Source of the DNA: Roridomyces roridus
Lineage: Eukaryota > Basidiomycota > Agaricomycetes > Agaricales > Mycenaceae
Direction of reading: 5' to 3'
DNA length: 64,000 bases
Assembly: GCA_029378245.1 (NCBI GenBank)
Contig: JARKIF010000028.1
Span: forward strand, 1 to 64,000
The translations under genes were made by a program, and so were the position numbers. The notes beneath the pieces were generated by a model. The model saw only the letters and a list, made by a program, of their open reading frames with translations. It had not been told where the DNA came from and did no database searches. This document shows, in pieces, positions 1 to 9,059 of the stretch; within the stretch, counting starts at the first letter, position 1, and each line of letters starts with the position of its first letter.

Positions 1-19
1 TCCCGAAGCTGAGGGGGAG

Positions 20-343
20 TACGACGGCAAATGGCTTTGCTGCCCCAAGTTTGCGGGAAAACGTCTGGACGTCCAAGTGAAGGGAACACCTGCGCTGCAG
101 GGGCACCGAACGTGGCGACTATCAAATCGCATTCTCGAGTGCGGAAAACGAGTATGGCTATTTGCTCCTGACAGACGCTGTAACGGAAGCCAGTCTCGTC
201 GACCAAAAACTGCTTGTTCACGGCCTCCGCAATCGCACCCCGCAAAAAATCCCCCCGATGTGTGTCGTCACACGCAAGAGAGACGTCGGACAAGAAAAGA
301 TTGGAGGACGCGTTTCGGGAGCGGGTCGTCATATTGGATCCTG
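20..343 (+). pseudogene. partial coding remnant at window edge
   Basis: Two overlapping stretches look protein-coding but lie in different frames. About 14-120 reads EYDGKWLCC...FAGKRLDVQVKG, and about 129-340 reads NEYGYLLLTDAVTEASLVDQK...RKRDVG. The wording (a 'GKW' strand, then 'LTDAV', then 'VDQKLLVHG') suggests one protein whose frame has been broken, possibly the C-terminal part of a gene that begins left of the window. I do not recognise the family. It lies about 560 bp upstream of the KDZ transposase on the same strand and could belong to the same element. The stretch 480-900 shows no gene; it holds short 'ttgttgacgcg'-like direct repeats at about 777-815. Confidence 0.3.
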
Positions 344-904
344 ACATCCGCGGAAGCAAGGCGCGAGTGGGGGAGTACGGTCAAATCATGCATGCCAATC
401 TGGGGGAAGGTCGGAATTGTCGTAGTTCTTTTTCACGGCCGCAAAAGACGGGGAGTACGATGTGGTAACCCTTGCTTGTCGGTCAACGAACGAGTCGAGC
501 TAACCATTGGGACTTGGGACGCGACCACCTTTCCCTTCTCGCACGTATTATGTACTGTAGCAGCGTATAATGTGTAGACACCTTGTAAATATTCTAACTG
601 TACAACGCATGTATGTATGTCGCTAATATCATCAATTTACCATTGACCCCGGGCGAACTTCAAGGACAACTCACGCCCCTCAAGAAACTCACGGACCCGC
701 GCGCTTGAAACAGGTGTGCATTGTTCTCCCTGTTCTCATTTCTTTTTGACGACTCGACAGATTTGATTTTGTATTGTTCTTGACGTGTTGTTGACGCGTT
801 GTTGACGCGTTGACACCTGTCAAACGTTATTCTCCTATTCTTCTGCCAAGTGAGTGGGTCGGAGAACGCGCGTGTCAGGAATCTGATACGTTTGTAGGAA
901 CACG

Positions 905-3900
905 ATGGCGGGAATGAAGCTGCCCCGGCAGAGCAAGAAGAACAAGGAGAAGATCGCAAAGATAGCCCAATCCCGACCCAGCCTACAGCCCGGGCCCTCG
1001 GTGCCACACCCTCTGAAGAGGAATGCCAAGCAACCCACAATGCTTGGCCCTGGGAGGCGCACCATGGTGCAGACTTTCCGGCAGCCTCTACCGCCCCCGG
1101 AGACGTCGGATGACGAGGAGGAGGAGGAGGAGGAGGGGGAGACCCACCACTCGCAAGCACCATCCTCGGATTTTCCGGATTTCGACGTCGAATTGGACGA
1201 CATAGGCGTGGAAGCAATCGGAGGATGGATGGCACACGGATCAGTCCACCCATTCTCCACGCAGGCGGCGCCGCGAAAACTCAGTCCCCCGAGAAACCTC
1301 ACAGTCGAGCCAAGGAGTCCCAAACTGTGGCTTGGACGAGCATGATGCCAGAGCTCGTCCCGCTGTTTCTGGACTTGTCCAGCGACACGCAGTCGTGGAA
1401 GGAGTACGGTCGGCTGGAACGGCTGGACACCGAGCGCGCGTGCGGATGCGAGGATATGGTCGAGTTAGACCTGAGCATTGTAACGTTCACAGGTATGTTT
1501 TTCCATGATCCACCGAGTACGATGAACTGAAATGACTGCCCCAGGCATATACAACGCTCGTGTAGAGCTCTGCGCTTGCGAATCCGCTCCCAAAAGGCTG
1601 CTTCGTTCGGGCTGCTTCCCCTGCGCGCCCCACCGTCCAGGCCTCGCGGTAGACGTGCGAGTGCTGGAATTCTTCAGGTCGCTGTACCTGAGAATAGCCC
1701 CGAACAAAAGCGCGGGCATTGGCGCGCTTCAGGACCACTTGGAGAAAATGGGATACCAATTGGCGAGCAATGTAAGATTTAAGATATGATACGAAGGACT
1801 ATTCTAATTCACAAACAGGACGCTTTGGTGCGACAATTTGGTGCCGCACTCGACTGGTACACGTACTTGACACATCAAGCCGAGGCGTACATCGACCAAA
1901 AATTGGACAGTCTCCGCACCTCCTCCGAGACCCCAGATCTCCCTCCTCCCACCCCAATCATACCAGAGACGCCCCAGCCTGCAGGAACGGCATCGGGTTC
2001 GCGTGGAAGCAAACGCGCGCGTGCTGACGACGACGACGAAGAACCTGACCCAAACCATGGCAAGAAGGCACGCACCAAGGGACCCGAGAACCCAAAACGG
2101 AGAACCCGTTCCCAGAGCCTCCCAATCTCGATCGCCCTAGCGAATATCTCCGAAGTTGCTGTCCCTTGTGCTTTGGAGGAAACGAATGGGGTACGGCTGT
2201 GTAAGTGATATCCTCGTTTCACGAGCTCAAACTGATGAAAATACTTCAAGTGCGGACATCAAGGCGTGCATGGACGCCTGCTTCACGCAAAAGAAGAACA
2301 AGGGCGCGCCTGACCCCGAGAAAACCCACCCCGACACACACTTTGTACCGGAAGAATTGAGTCGAAAAATGGAGGAATACGTTGAGGCGGTGCGGCAAGG
2401 GGCAGAGGAAAGAAAAGACGAAGGCGCGCGCCAATGTGAATGGGAAGGGCAAGGGCAAGGGCAAGGGCAAGGGCAAGGGCAAGGGCAAGGGCAAGGGCAA
2501 GGGCAGGGCAAGGGCAAGGGCAAGGGCAAGGGCAAGGGCAAGGGCAAGGGCAAGGGGCAAGGGCAAGGGCAAGGCTGCGCACATCGTGGACTCTGAGGAC
2601 GAGGAGGACGGCTACGAGCACGAGGAGATCAAAGTGCCCAGGAGCGCGCTCAACAACTGCGGCAATTCGTTCACGGCGGCGGACGAAAGTCGGGCCAAGG
2701 CGAGCACGGCCAAGTACGACGACACGGGGCTCATGGCGATGCTCTGTCGTCACGACCGAGTCCTGTGGGTGGTCAATATGCATTCAGCGGGGGAGAAGCA
2801 ATTTAATGTGCTTCTCCTCATGGAAATTCTCTTCCAGCATATCCCTCGCAAAGCCACCGTGGGCATCTTATACGATATCGCATGTCAATTGGAGCGTGGA
2901 AGCGCGCAAGTGGGGTGGTTAGACCGCTACCTAGCCGTCTCATCTTCGCGGTGTCCATCTTCCATGCGTTTGGTCACGATTGGGCGTGCCAGATGCGCTT
3001 CCATCCGCGCAAACGAAAGGGATTCGGTTTTACCAACGGGGAGGGCTGCGAACGTCTCTGGCACGCCATCAGTCACCTTATCGCACACTTGCGGATTTCT
3101 GGGGTGAGTGGTGCCAATAATTTTATTCCAATTGACGAACTCCAAACAGTACTACAGGCGCTTGTACACTTTGGATATGCAGCTGAAGGCGGAGGACGAA
3201 AAAAACCTATTTGATCTGGGGAAATGGTTAAAGCGGCGAACGCTTCATTCGGCGCAGAAACGCGCGGAGGCGGAGAGCATTCTTGAGGAGTGTGGCATGG
3301 ACCTCGAGGAGTTGAGGGAAGAATGGGAGAAGCAGCTGACGGCCCAGACAAAGCCGCTGCAACGTGAGTGACAGTTATTCATTGGACATCCGAGACTAAC
3401 GGGGAATATTCAGGTCAATCGAAAAATATGGCCCAGAAAGCCGTCGACCAAATCCTAGCGTTGCGCAAAGCCCGAGATATACGACAAAGGCAGTTGAAGG
3501 AAGCTCAGGCCGCGTTCCAGACGGCCGTAGACGGCGAGGACGAGGACGAGATCGCGGTGCAAGCAGCAGAGGTGGAGAAACACGAGACGGCGCTGGAAGA
3601 GACGAAGAGCAAGCTGAAAAGCAAGGAGGCGGCTCTGGGTGCAAATGAGAAGAGTCGTTTGAAAGAAGTTGTGAAGTCCAAGTTCTACGAACTGCGTATG
3701 AGAGCGCGGGCTTTCAAGCATCGTCTACGCGCTAAATTGCGGGAGCGCAAATTCGCAATGGATGGGGTGGAGCGTCGACTGCGGCATTTGACGGTCAGAG
3801 GTGGGTTTTTCTTTGGCAGTATGTGATTTGGTGGAAAGAGCTTACTATTGGCGCAGAGCAACAACTGCGCGACCACGCGAGTAAAGGTCTTAAGCGCAAA

Positions 3901-4684
3901 GATCCGGCCATCTCGACGGTGTGCAAAGACTACAACAAGGTGTGCGACGACCTTCGGAGGATGGTGCAGGAAGACGGGGAAGAAGACGGTGTGCCGAAGA
4001 ACGTGGTGGCACCAGAGAACATCGACCCGAAGAGCATGTGGCGTTTGGACGTGGACGATGTGATTTGGCAGGACGTTGGACTGGACGACGAGGAGGAGGA
4101 CGGTGCACCACCTCGGTGGTTGGCAGACGACGACGTGAGGAGGGGAATACTTGCGATGCTGGACGTTGATCGCACAGATGAAGAAGATGAAACGCTGCAG
4201 AGAGAGCGTCGAGCTATGCAGGTGTGGTTTGCCGAAGAATGGGAGCTGGTGAACTCGGCCATGGATAACGCAGGTACGTATCTTTATCGTCTTGATATCA
4301 TTCACCAGGTTGACAGTCGGAATTGCAGACAATCGGGGGGAGCACTACGCGTTCGGGCAACGACGCCAACGTCTGCTGGGATTGTGTGCGGAATGGCAAC
4401 GTCACGCCCCGCCTTGCGATGATTCAGAACTGCCAGAGTGGGGTCCGAGCACGACCGACATCATGCAAGCTCGTTACAGAGCGGCAACGGCGTGGAGAGG
4501 CCAGGATTTGTATGGCGAGGAGGAAGTGGACGGTGAAGGGGAAGAAGAGTATCTGAGCCGGTATCAGACGTTCGATGAGATGGATGCGGTGGCAGGGTAT
4601 CTGGGCGGGGATGACGACGAAGGTGAAGGCGCAGACGAGGCAAGTGCAGAGGAGGCTGCTGCCGTGTACGAGTGGGAAGAGTAA
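905..4684 (+). pseudogene. KDZ (Kyakuja-Dileera-Zisupton) transposase, decayed
   Basis: Would encode the transposase of a large basidiomycete DNA transposon. Visible family blocks in order are WTSMMPELVPLFLDL, the Cys-rich ELCACESAPKRLLRSGCFPC, CPLCFGGNEW, DIKACMDACFTQKKNK, KYDDTGLMAMLCRHDR, VVNMHSAGEKQFN, VGILYDIACQLER, SIFHAFGHDWACQMRFHPRK, TNGEGCERLWHAISHLIAHL, YYRRLYTLDMQL and a coiled-coil, acidic C-terminus ending VYEWEE at 4684. Likely introns include 2201-2250 and those starting near 3102, 3364, 3798 and 4272. Frame is lost at several points: around 1300, around 2070, across the GGGCAA repeat, and at least twice between 2900 and 2945 (QLER / RKWG / DRYL / RLIFAVS lie in successive frames), so I call it a pseudogene. 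Sequencing indels could mimic part of this. Terminal inverted repeats were not identified. Confidence 0.85.
2443..2575 (+). repeat. GGGCAA hexanucleotide repeat inside KDZ transposase
   Basis: About 21 units of gggcaa run through the transposase reading frame between the DACFTQKK block and the DDTGLMA block. One 5-nt unit near 2503 and one 7-nt unit near 2551 shift and then restore the phase, so one frame reads GQ repeats, then GK repeats, then GQ again. The upstream coding frame and the downstream AAHIVDSEDEEDGYEHEEI frame do not match, so there is a net frame break in or next to the repeat. Confidence 0.9.
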
Positions 4685-4994
4685 AGATGTAATATAGTCG
4701 GTCGAAATGCATTGGTAGATTACACATTACCCTCTCGTGTGGCAAGGGAGAGTTCAAGCGGAGGATATGGAGGCTACTGGGCTGGGTAAGTACAGATTCT
4801 CGGCGTTTTCAAGCACTGCTAATTCTTTGAAACAGTGATTGGTATTTGCAACCTGAGGTAGGCGCGCGGGCACCTAACGACACTTGGCCTTGGTGAAAGG
4901 TTTTAGTCTTTGGCTATGCCGTTTGAGGGGGGGCAGCATGAGCCGGGTAAGCTCATTCTGGGTGCTTGAAGCGTCGCTGATGCATTTCTCATTA

Positions 4995-5475
4995 CACTTC
5001 TTTTTTTTGCACCCAGCGATCCCGTTTTCTCTGCAGTTTGGGTGCCCAGCACGTTCGGTGTGTGTCGCCCACACTCTGCCTGGACTCCTCGCTGACGCGC
5101 TGGACTTGACAAAGTCCAAACGATCGATTTTGCGACTCAAGGCATTTAGACGCCGGCCGGCGTCTAACGACACGTGGCTTTTTCGCACCCCAGCGATCCC
5201 GTTTTCTCTGAAGTGTGGGTGCCCAGCACGCTCGGTGTGTGTTGCCCCCACTCTCCCTGGATTCCTCGCTGACAACCTGGACTTGACAAGGCCGGAACGA
5301 CCGATTTGCGATTCAAGGCAATTAGACGCCGGCTGGCGTCTAACGACACTTGCGTTTTTGCAGCCCAGCAATACCTTTTTCTCTGCAGTGTGGGTGTCCA
5401 GCAGGCTGGGTGAGTGTTGCCCCCACTGTGCCCGGATTCCTCGCTGACGCTGTGGACTTGACAAGGCCCGAACGA
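4995..5475. repeat. ~175 bp tandem repeat, three copies, with palindromes
   Basis: Copies begin at about 5017, 5191 and 5366 with 'agcgatcccgttttctct' (diverged in the third), followed by 'gtgggtgcccagcacg', 'tcctcgctgac' and 'ggacttgacaa'. Units are joined by 'ctaacgacac...ttttt(g/c)', and an 'acctaacgacacttgg' at 4871 marks an older, mostly diverged unit. The first junction (5146-5167) is a perfect 22-bp palindrome centred on CCGGCCGG; the second (about 5319-5340) keeps 9-bp arms around GGCT. Each unit starts after a pyrimidine run and CAG, like a splice acceptor. No coding sense is seen. 4700-4990, just after the KDZ stop, holds no gene. Confidence 0.8.
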
Positions 5476-5678
5476 GCGACTGCTACTTGCTGGGATTGGA
5501 CATAGCGCGACTGCTGGGCGATTTGGGTGTCTCTCGTTGGTTAGGGACGCAGGTGCGTCAAGCTCGAGCTTTTGATTCGACTGCCTTTAACTTTGCTTCA
5601 TTTCAAGTGTGCGCGTGTCTCGTCGCTATCGGGCGGATGTGAATCGATTCGATTTCGCCGGCTTGCGTTCACATACAA

Positions 5679-6305
5679 GTGAGTAAGAACAGAACCACTT
5701 GTGTATTGGCCTCTGCCCTGCCTTACTCCTGCCATAGATTCGGGTCGTTCTCACATCGCGTTCACGTCGTATTCCTCTATACACAGGTGAGTAAAAACGA
5801 TTTTGATCTTTGCCTCCGCCTTATTCCTGAATAGATTCGGGTCGGACTTCCCATCTACTTACTTCCATCGCTCTTACTGCCATCACACTCAAAGTCGAGT
5901 AAGAACGACTTTGCTCTTTGCGTCTGCCCTCTGCCTGACTGTTCTCTGAATAGATTCCGCTCCGACTCGACTTGAATCGCGATCGGCTTCAAGTCGACGG
6001 TTTATCGCATCCCATATAGGTGAGCAACAACCAGCGGCTTGCTTCTTTTGCTGCTGCGTCTTATTCTTTGCTTCCTTGCTTGATAGATTCGGGTCGCGAA
6101 TTCACTTACATCGCAGTCAAGTGCAGCACCGATTGGGAGACGGATCGAAGCCAGAAACTCAAGGTGCGTTGGACTAACCCTAGAATGCTATATCAAACAT
6201 TGACTAGTCGCTTAGTCTGTGGCCTTATCCCGGGATTCCATTGATACATGTAAGTAAGAGCGTCTCTTTCTCACTTTCGACGTTATCTTCTTCCTGAGAC
6301 CTCAG
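5679..6305 (+). repeat. tandem intron-like modules (four to five)
   Basis: Degenerate 105-230 bp modules follow one another, each made of an intron-like part and a short exon-like part. Intron-like parts are about 5679-5737, 5787-5834, 5894-5953, 6020-6086 and 6250-6305. The starts are gtgagtaa or gtgagcaa (gtcgagtaa in the third, gtaagtaa in the last). The first four end in 'atag' directly followed by ATTCGGGTCG or ATTCCGCTCCG. The exon parts lack a shared open frame, so if transcribed this is a non-coding leader. The T5orf172-like gene starts 60 bp downstream on the same strand, so the array could be its spliced 5' UTR. That link is inference. Confidence 0.6.
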
Positions 6306-6368
6306 AGCAACAATCCTATTCCCCCCGACACGCCGTCACCACACCACCCCATCCCTCACTCGTCTCCT

Positions 6369-6911
6369 ATGGCCTTATTCACATCCGACGAAATCGAACG
6401 GATCTTTGCCTCGCCGTTGTCAGACTTCGAAGTGGCAGGATACGTGTATGGTTTCAAGCACGAGAACACGTCCGGGAAGGCGCCTGGAAGGACGTGATCA
6501 AAATCGGGTCAACGAAACATATAGATGACCGCCCGGGTCAGTGGGATCGACAGTGTGAGCCCCATCCTCACGACTGGCGCTGGGCGTACGAGACCGCGAC
6601 GTGTCGTCGCCTGGGTAAGTCGTCCTCTACTTGCTACTACTGGCCAACTAACGAAGGCGACGCAGAAACATTGGTTCACAAGACGCTTAAGCTTCGGGGT
6701 TATCACTCCAAGCCACACCTGTGCCCCGGACGAACATGTGGAAGAAAACACAGAGAGAATTTTAGGGGCGATTTGATGGAGCGCGGGGAGGAGGAGGTGG
6801 AGGAGGTGATACAATATTGGCAGGCGCGTTTGGGGCAAGCGAGTATGAGGTACGTGGATTCATAATTGCGTCTGGAACGTCAAACTGATTCATTTTAGAA
6901 TGGATCTTTGA
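6369..6911 (+). pseudogene. T5orf172 (GIY-YIG-like) domain protein, frameshifted
   Basis: The ATG at 6369 opens MALFTSDEIERIF...GYVYGFKHE, then the frame shifts by one base between about 6475 and 6490. The neighbouring frame continues WKDVIKIGSTKHIDDRPGQW, RQCEPHPHDWRWAYETATCRRL, and after an intron (about 6614-6665) ETLVHKTLKLRGY, CGRKHRENF and a Glu-rich tail. A second short intron near 6852-6898 leads to MDL and a TGA at 6909-6911. The order GYVY, KIGST, RP..W, C, W, ETLVHKTL, KHRE.F matches the T5orf172 / MUG113 family, a GIY-YIG-related putative DNA-binding or nuclease fold. Proteins of this type are multicopy in mushroom genomes. Either a recent frameshift or a base error would explain the break. 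Confidence 0.7.
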
Positions 6912-7764
6912 TTTGCAAGAGGGCTGGACATGTACATGTTGTACGAACATTGTGCGCGGACAGAAACGGTAAATAGATGCACGCGGCATGCAGGGCAGAG
7001 AATATTCCTCCTTTCAAAAAAAAGGAGAGGCAAAGAGCGAGGGTGGAATCAGAAGCGTACGTCTTGTACTTTGCGTTCGTTTCGAAGCTAACAATTGGTC
7101 TGTGATGACACGTTCGGTCAAATTCCTGCCTAGTACGATACGATATTACAAGAAAAAGCGCCATCGGGATGGGAGTTGGGTGTATTCAAAAGCGTACGTG
7201 TTGTACTTACTTTGCGTTCATTCCGAACTGATTTCTCACAACTGCTCTGTAATGACAGTTTTTATTCAAGGTTCCATCGATGCTTACCCACAGCCTCGCT
7301 CAATTACCAGAGTGGGATGTCAATTCAATTGCGGCTCAATTGCGGCCGAGGGGAGCAAGGTTCCATCAAGCAAGCGTCAAGCGTTGGGTTGGAGAACGCT
7401 TCTGAAGTCTAAAGACTCTCAATTCCATCCGAATACTGACTTGATTTACAGGTTTGAACTTATAATTTGGGTTTCCCTACTCGCGCTGCGCGCGGTTTGC
7501 TTGGGAGAACTTTGCAGCGTCTGGGCCCCCGGGATACTTTTTGTAGCTAGCTAGTACGCTGTCTGTGATAACTACTTTGAAATACATGGATATGCACAGT
7601 AAAAACCCAGGCATTGAGAGCGTGCAGAGAAAGAAGAAAGCTGAAATTCAGAAATTGGCTGCTAGCAGTTTACGGCACAGTGATTGACAGAATGTGTCAA
7701 TCACTGACAGAATCTGTCAAATATGCACGCGAACTTGAGCACTCCCATTGGTTGTAAGTACACA
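6912..7764. other. no gene; two more intron-like repeats
   Basis: No supported coding region. Two related segments start 'aagcgtacgt(c/g)ttgtact', at about 7050 and 7190, and end 'tctgt(g/a)atgaca'. They resemble introns bounded by gtacgt and ag, with a short exon-like piece between them, echoing the modules at 5.7-6.3 kb. The rest is AT-rich unique-looking sequence, including a doubled 'cactgacagaatctgtcaa'-like motif near 7680-7720. Confidence 0.4.
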
Positions 7765-8055
7765 GTGGGAGAGTCCCAGCGCTCCCTCTACGCGCCATGG
7801 GAGAGTCCCAGCGCTACCTGAACACGTCATGGGGGAGTCCCAGCAGTACCTCTACGCGCCATGGGAGAGTCCCAGTGCTAGCTCTACGCGCCATGGGAGA
7901 GTCCCAGCGCTACCTGAACACGTCATGGGAGAGTCCCAGCCGTACCTCTACGTGCCATGGGAGAGTCCCAGCAGTACCTCTACGCGCCATGGGAGAGTCC
8001 CAGCCGTACCTCTACGCCCCATGGGAGAGTCCACGCACCACCGTGGGACTGTCCC
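7765..8055. repeat. 32-bp minisatellite, eight full units plus a partial
   Basis: Units start with (c)atgggagagtcccagc at 7765, 7797, 7829, 7861, 7893, 7925, 7957, 7989 and a partial at 8021. The second half of the unit varies between 'gtacctctacgcgc' and 'ctacctgaacacgt'. Because 32 is not a multiple of three, the open frames that cross it (about 7748-8101) simply cycle through all phases and are not evidence of a gene. 8056-8390 holds nothing recognisable. Confidence 0.95.
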
Positions 8056-8400
8056 TTTTGCAGATTCAGTTGAACAGAATGGGGAAATAAGACCGAAATG
8101 ACTTATTTGAACATCTGGTGTGTGTTTCTTGACTACATGCACCCTCCAACCCAACTTTGGCGTGCTGAATCGTGGACTGAGTGAGTGGCATTTCATCTAT
8201 GTCTGATGCACCAAGGAACTTACTATGCCGCAATGTGCCAATGTGAAATGAAGTGGAAAAAGTTGAAAAGGTATCCAATTCTGTTCTAATTTAGAGAGAA
8301 TGCATGAAATGAATAAAGGCCAGCAAGCCAAGCACAATGAACAAAGAAAGGCAAAATCATCCAGAAGCAGGGGGCGAGCAGCGTATGGGCAGCCAGGGGC

Positions 8401-8855
8401 CGTACAGCCAGCTGCGGGCTACCAGGAGCGCCGTACAGCCAGCTGCGGGCTACCAGGAGCGCCGTACAGCCAGCTGCGGGCTACCAGGAGCGCCGTACAG
8501 CAGCTGCGGGCTACCAGGAGCGCCGTACAGCCAGCTGCGGGCTACCAGGAGCGCCGTACAGCCAGCTGCGGGCTACCAGGAGCGCCGTACAGCCAGCTGC
8601 GGGCTACCAGGAGCGCCGTACAGCCAGCTGCGGGCTACCAGGAGCGCCGTACAGCCAGCTGCGGGCTACCAGGAGCGCCGTACAGCCAGCTGCGGGCTAC
8701 CAGGAGCGCCGTACAGCCAGCTGCGGGCTACCAGGAGCGCCGTACAGCCAGCTGCGGGCTACCAGGAGCGCCGTACAGCCAGCTGCGGGCTACCAGGAGC
8801 GCCGTACAGCCAGCTGCGGGCTACCGAGCGCCGTACAGCCAGCTGCGGCTACAGC
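8401..8855. repeat. 31-bp minisatellite, about 15 units
   Basis: The unit begins cgtacagccagctgcgggct and ends accaggagcgc. Starts fall at 8401, 8432, 8463, 8494 and then every 31 bp from 8524 to 8803, with a last degenerate unit at 8832. One unit is 30 bp (missing c at 8494) and one is 29 bp. Units are otherwise nearly identical, implying recent expansion or homogenisation. Each contains AGCC...GGGCT arms that could pair. The 241-residue open frame across it has a 31-residue period, as expected from a 31-bp repeat read in all three phases; I do not call it a gene. Confidence 0.95.
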
Positions 8856-9010
8856 CGTACAGCTACGGATGCCAGGAGCAGGGTACAGGCAAGCAGCCAG
8901 CGGTACCGCTGGCCAGCAGTGGTGGTGGGGGCTCCCAGCCAGTGCTATTCCTGGGAGGCTCCCAGCACTCCCAGCACAGTAGCAGGGCTGGGATCCCCAC
9001 CTTAGAAAAG

Positions 9011-9059
9011 ACCCTCTTAGGGTGATTATCCCATAGGGATCAATTCATCCTAAGAGGGT
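9011..9059. repeat. 11-bp perfect inverted repeat at the 3' end of the LINE
   Basis: accctcttagg (9011-9021) pairs with cctaagagggt (9049-9059) around a 27-nt loop that itself contains atccc/gggat. The TAG stop of the LINE ORF2 frame (minus strand, 9050-9052) lies in the stem. It could be a 3' RNA structure of the LINE or part of a small palindromic element at the truncation point. Confidence 0.7.

Noticed and set aside
660..1323. Pro/Ser-rich minus-strand frames
   Set aside because: Antisense to the acidic Glu-run of the KDZ transposase first exon.
7748..8101. Repetitive open frame with GESQ/WESP motifs
   Set aside because: Product of the 32-bp minisatellite; no start context, no conservation by phase.
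7765..8855. CRISPR-like array
   Set aside because: Units are contiguous tandem repeats without spacers, and the host is a eukaryote.
8300..9025. 241-residue open frame with 31-residue repeats
   Set aside because: It is the 31-bp minisatellite read through all three phases; other frames show the same repeat protein, so there is no coding signal.
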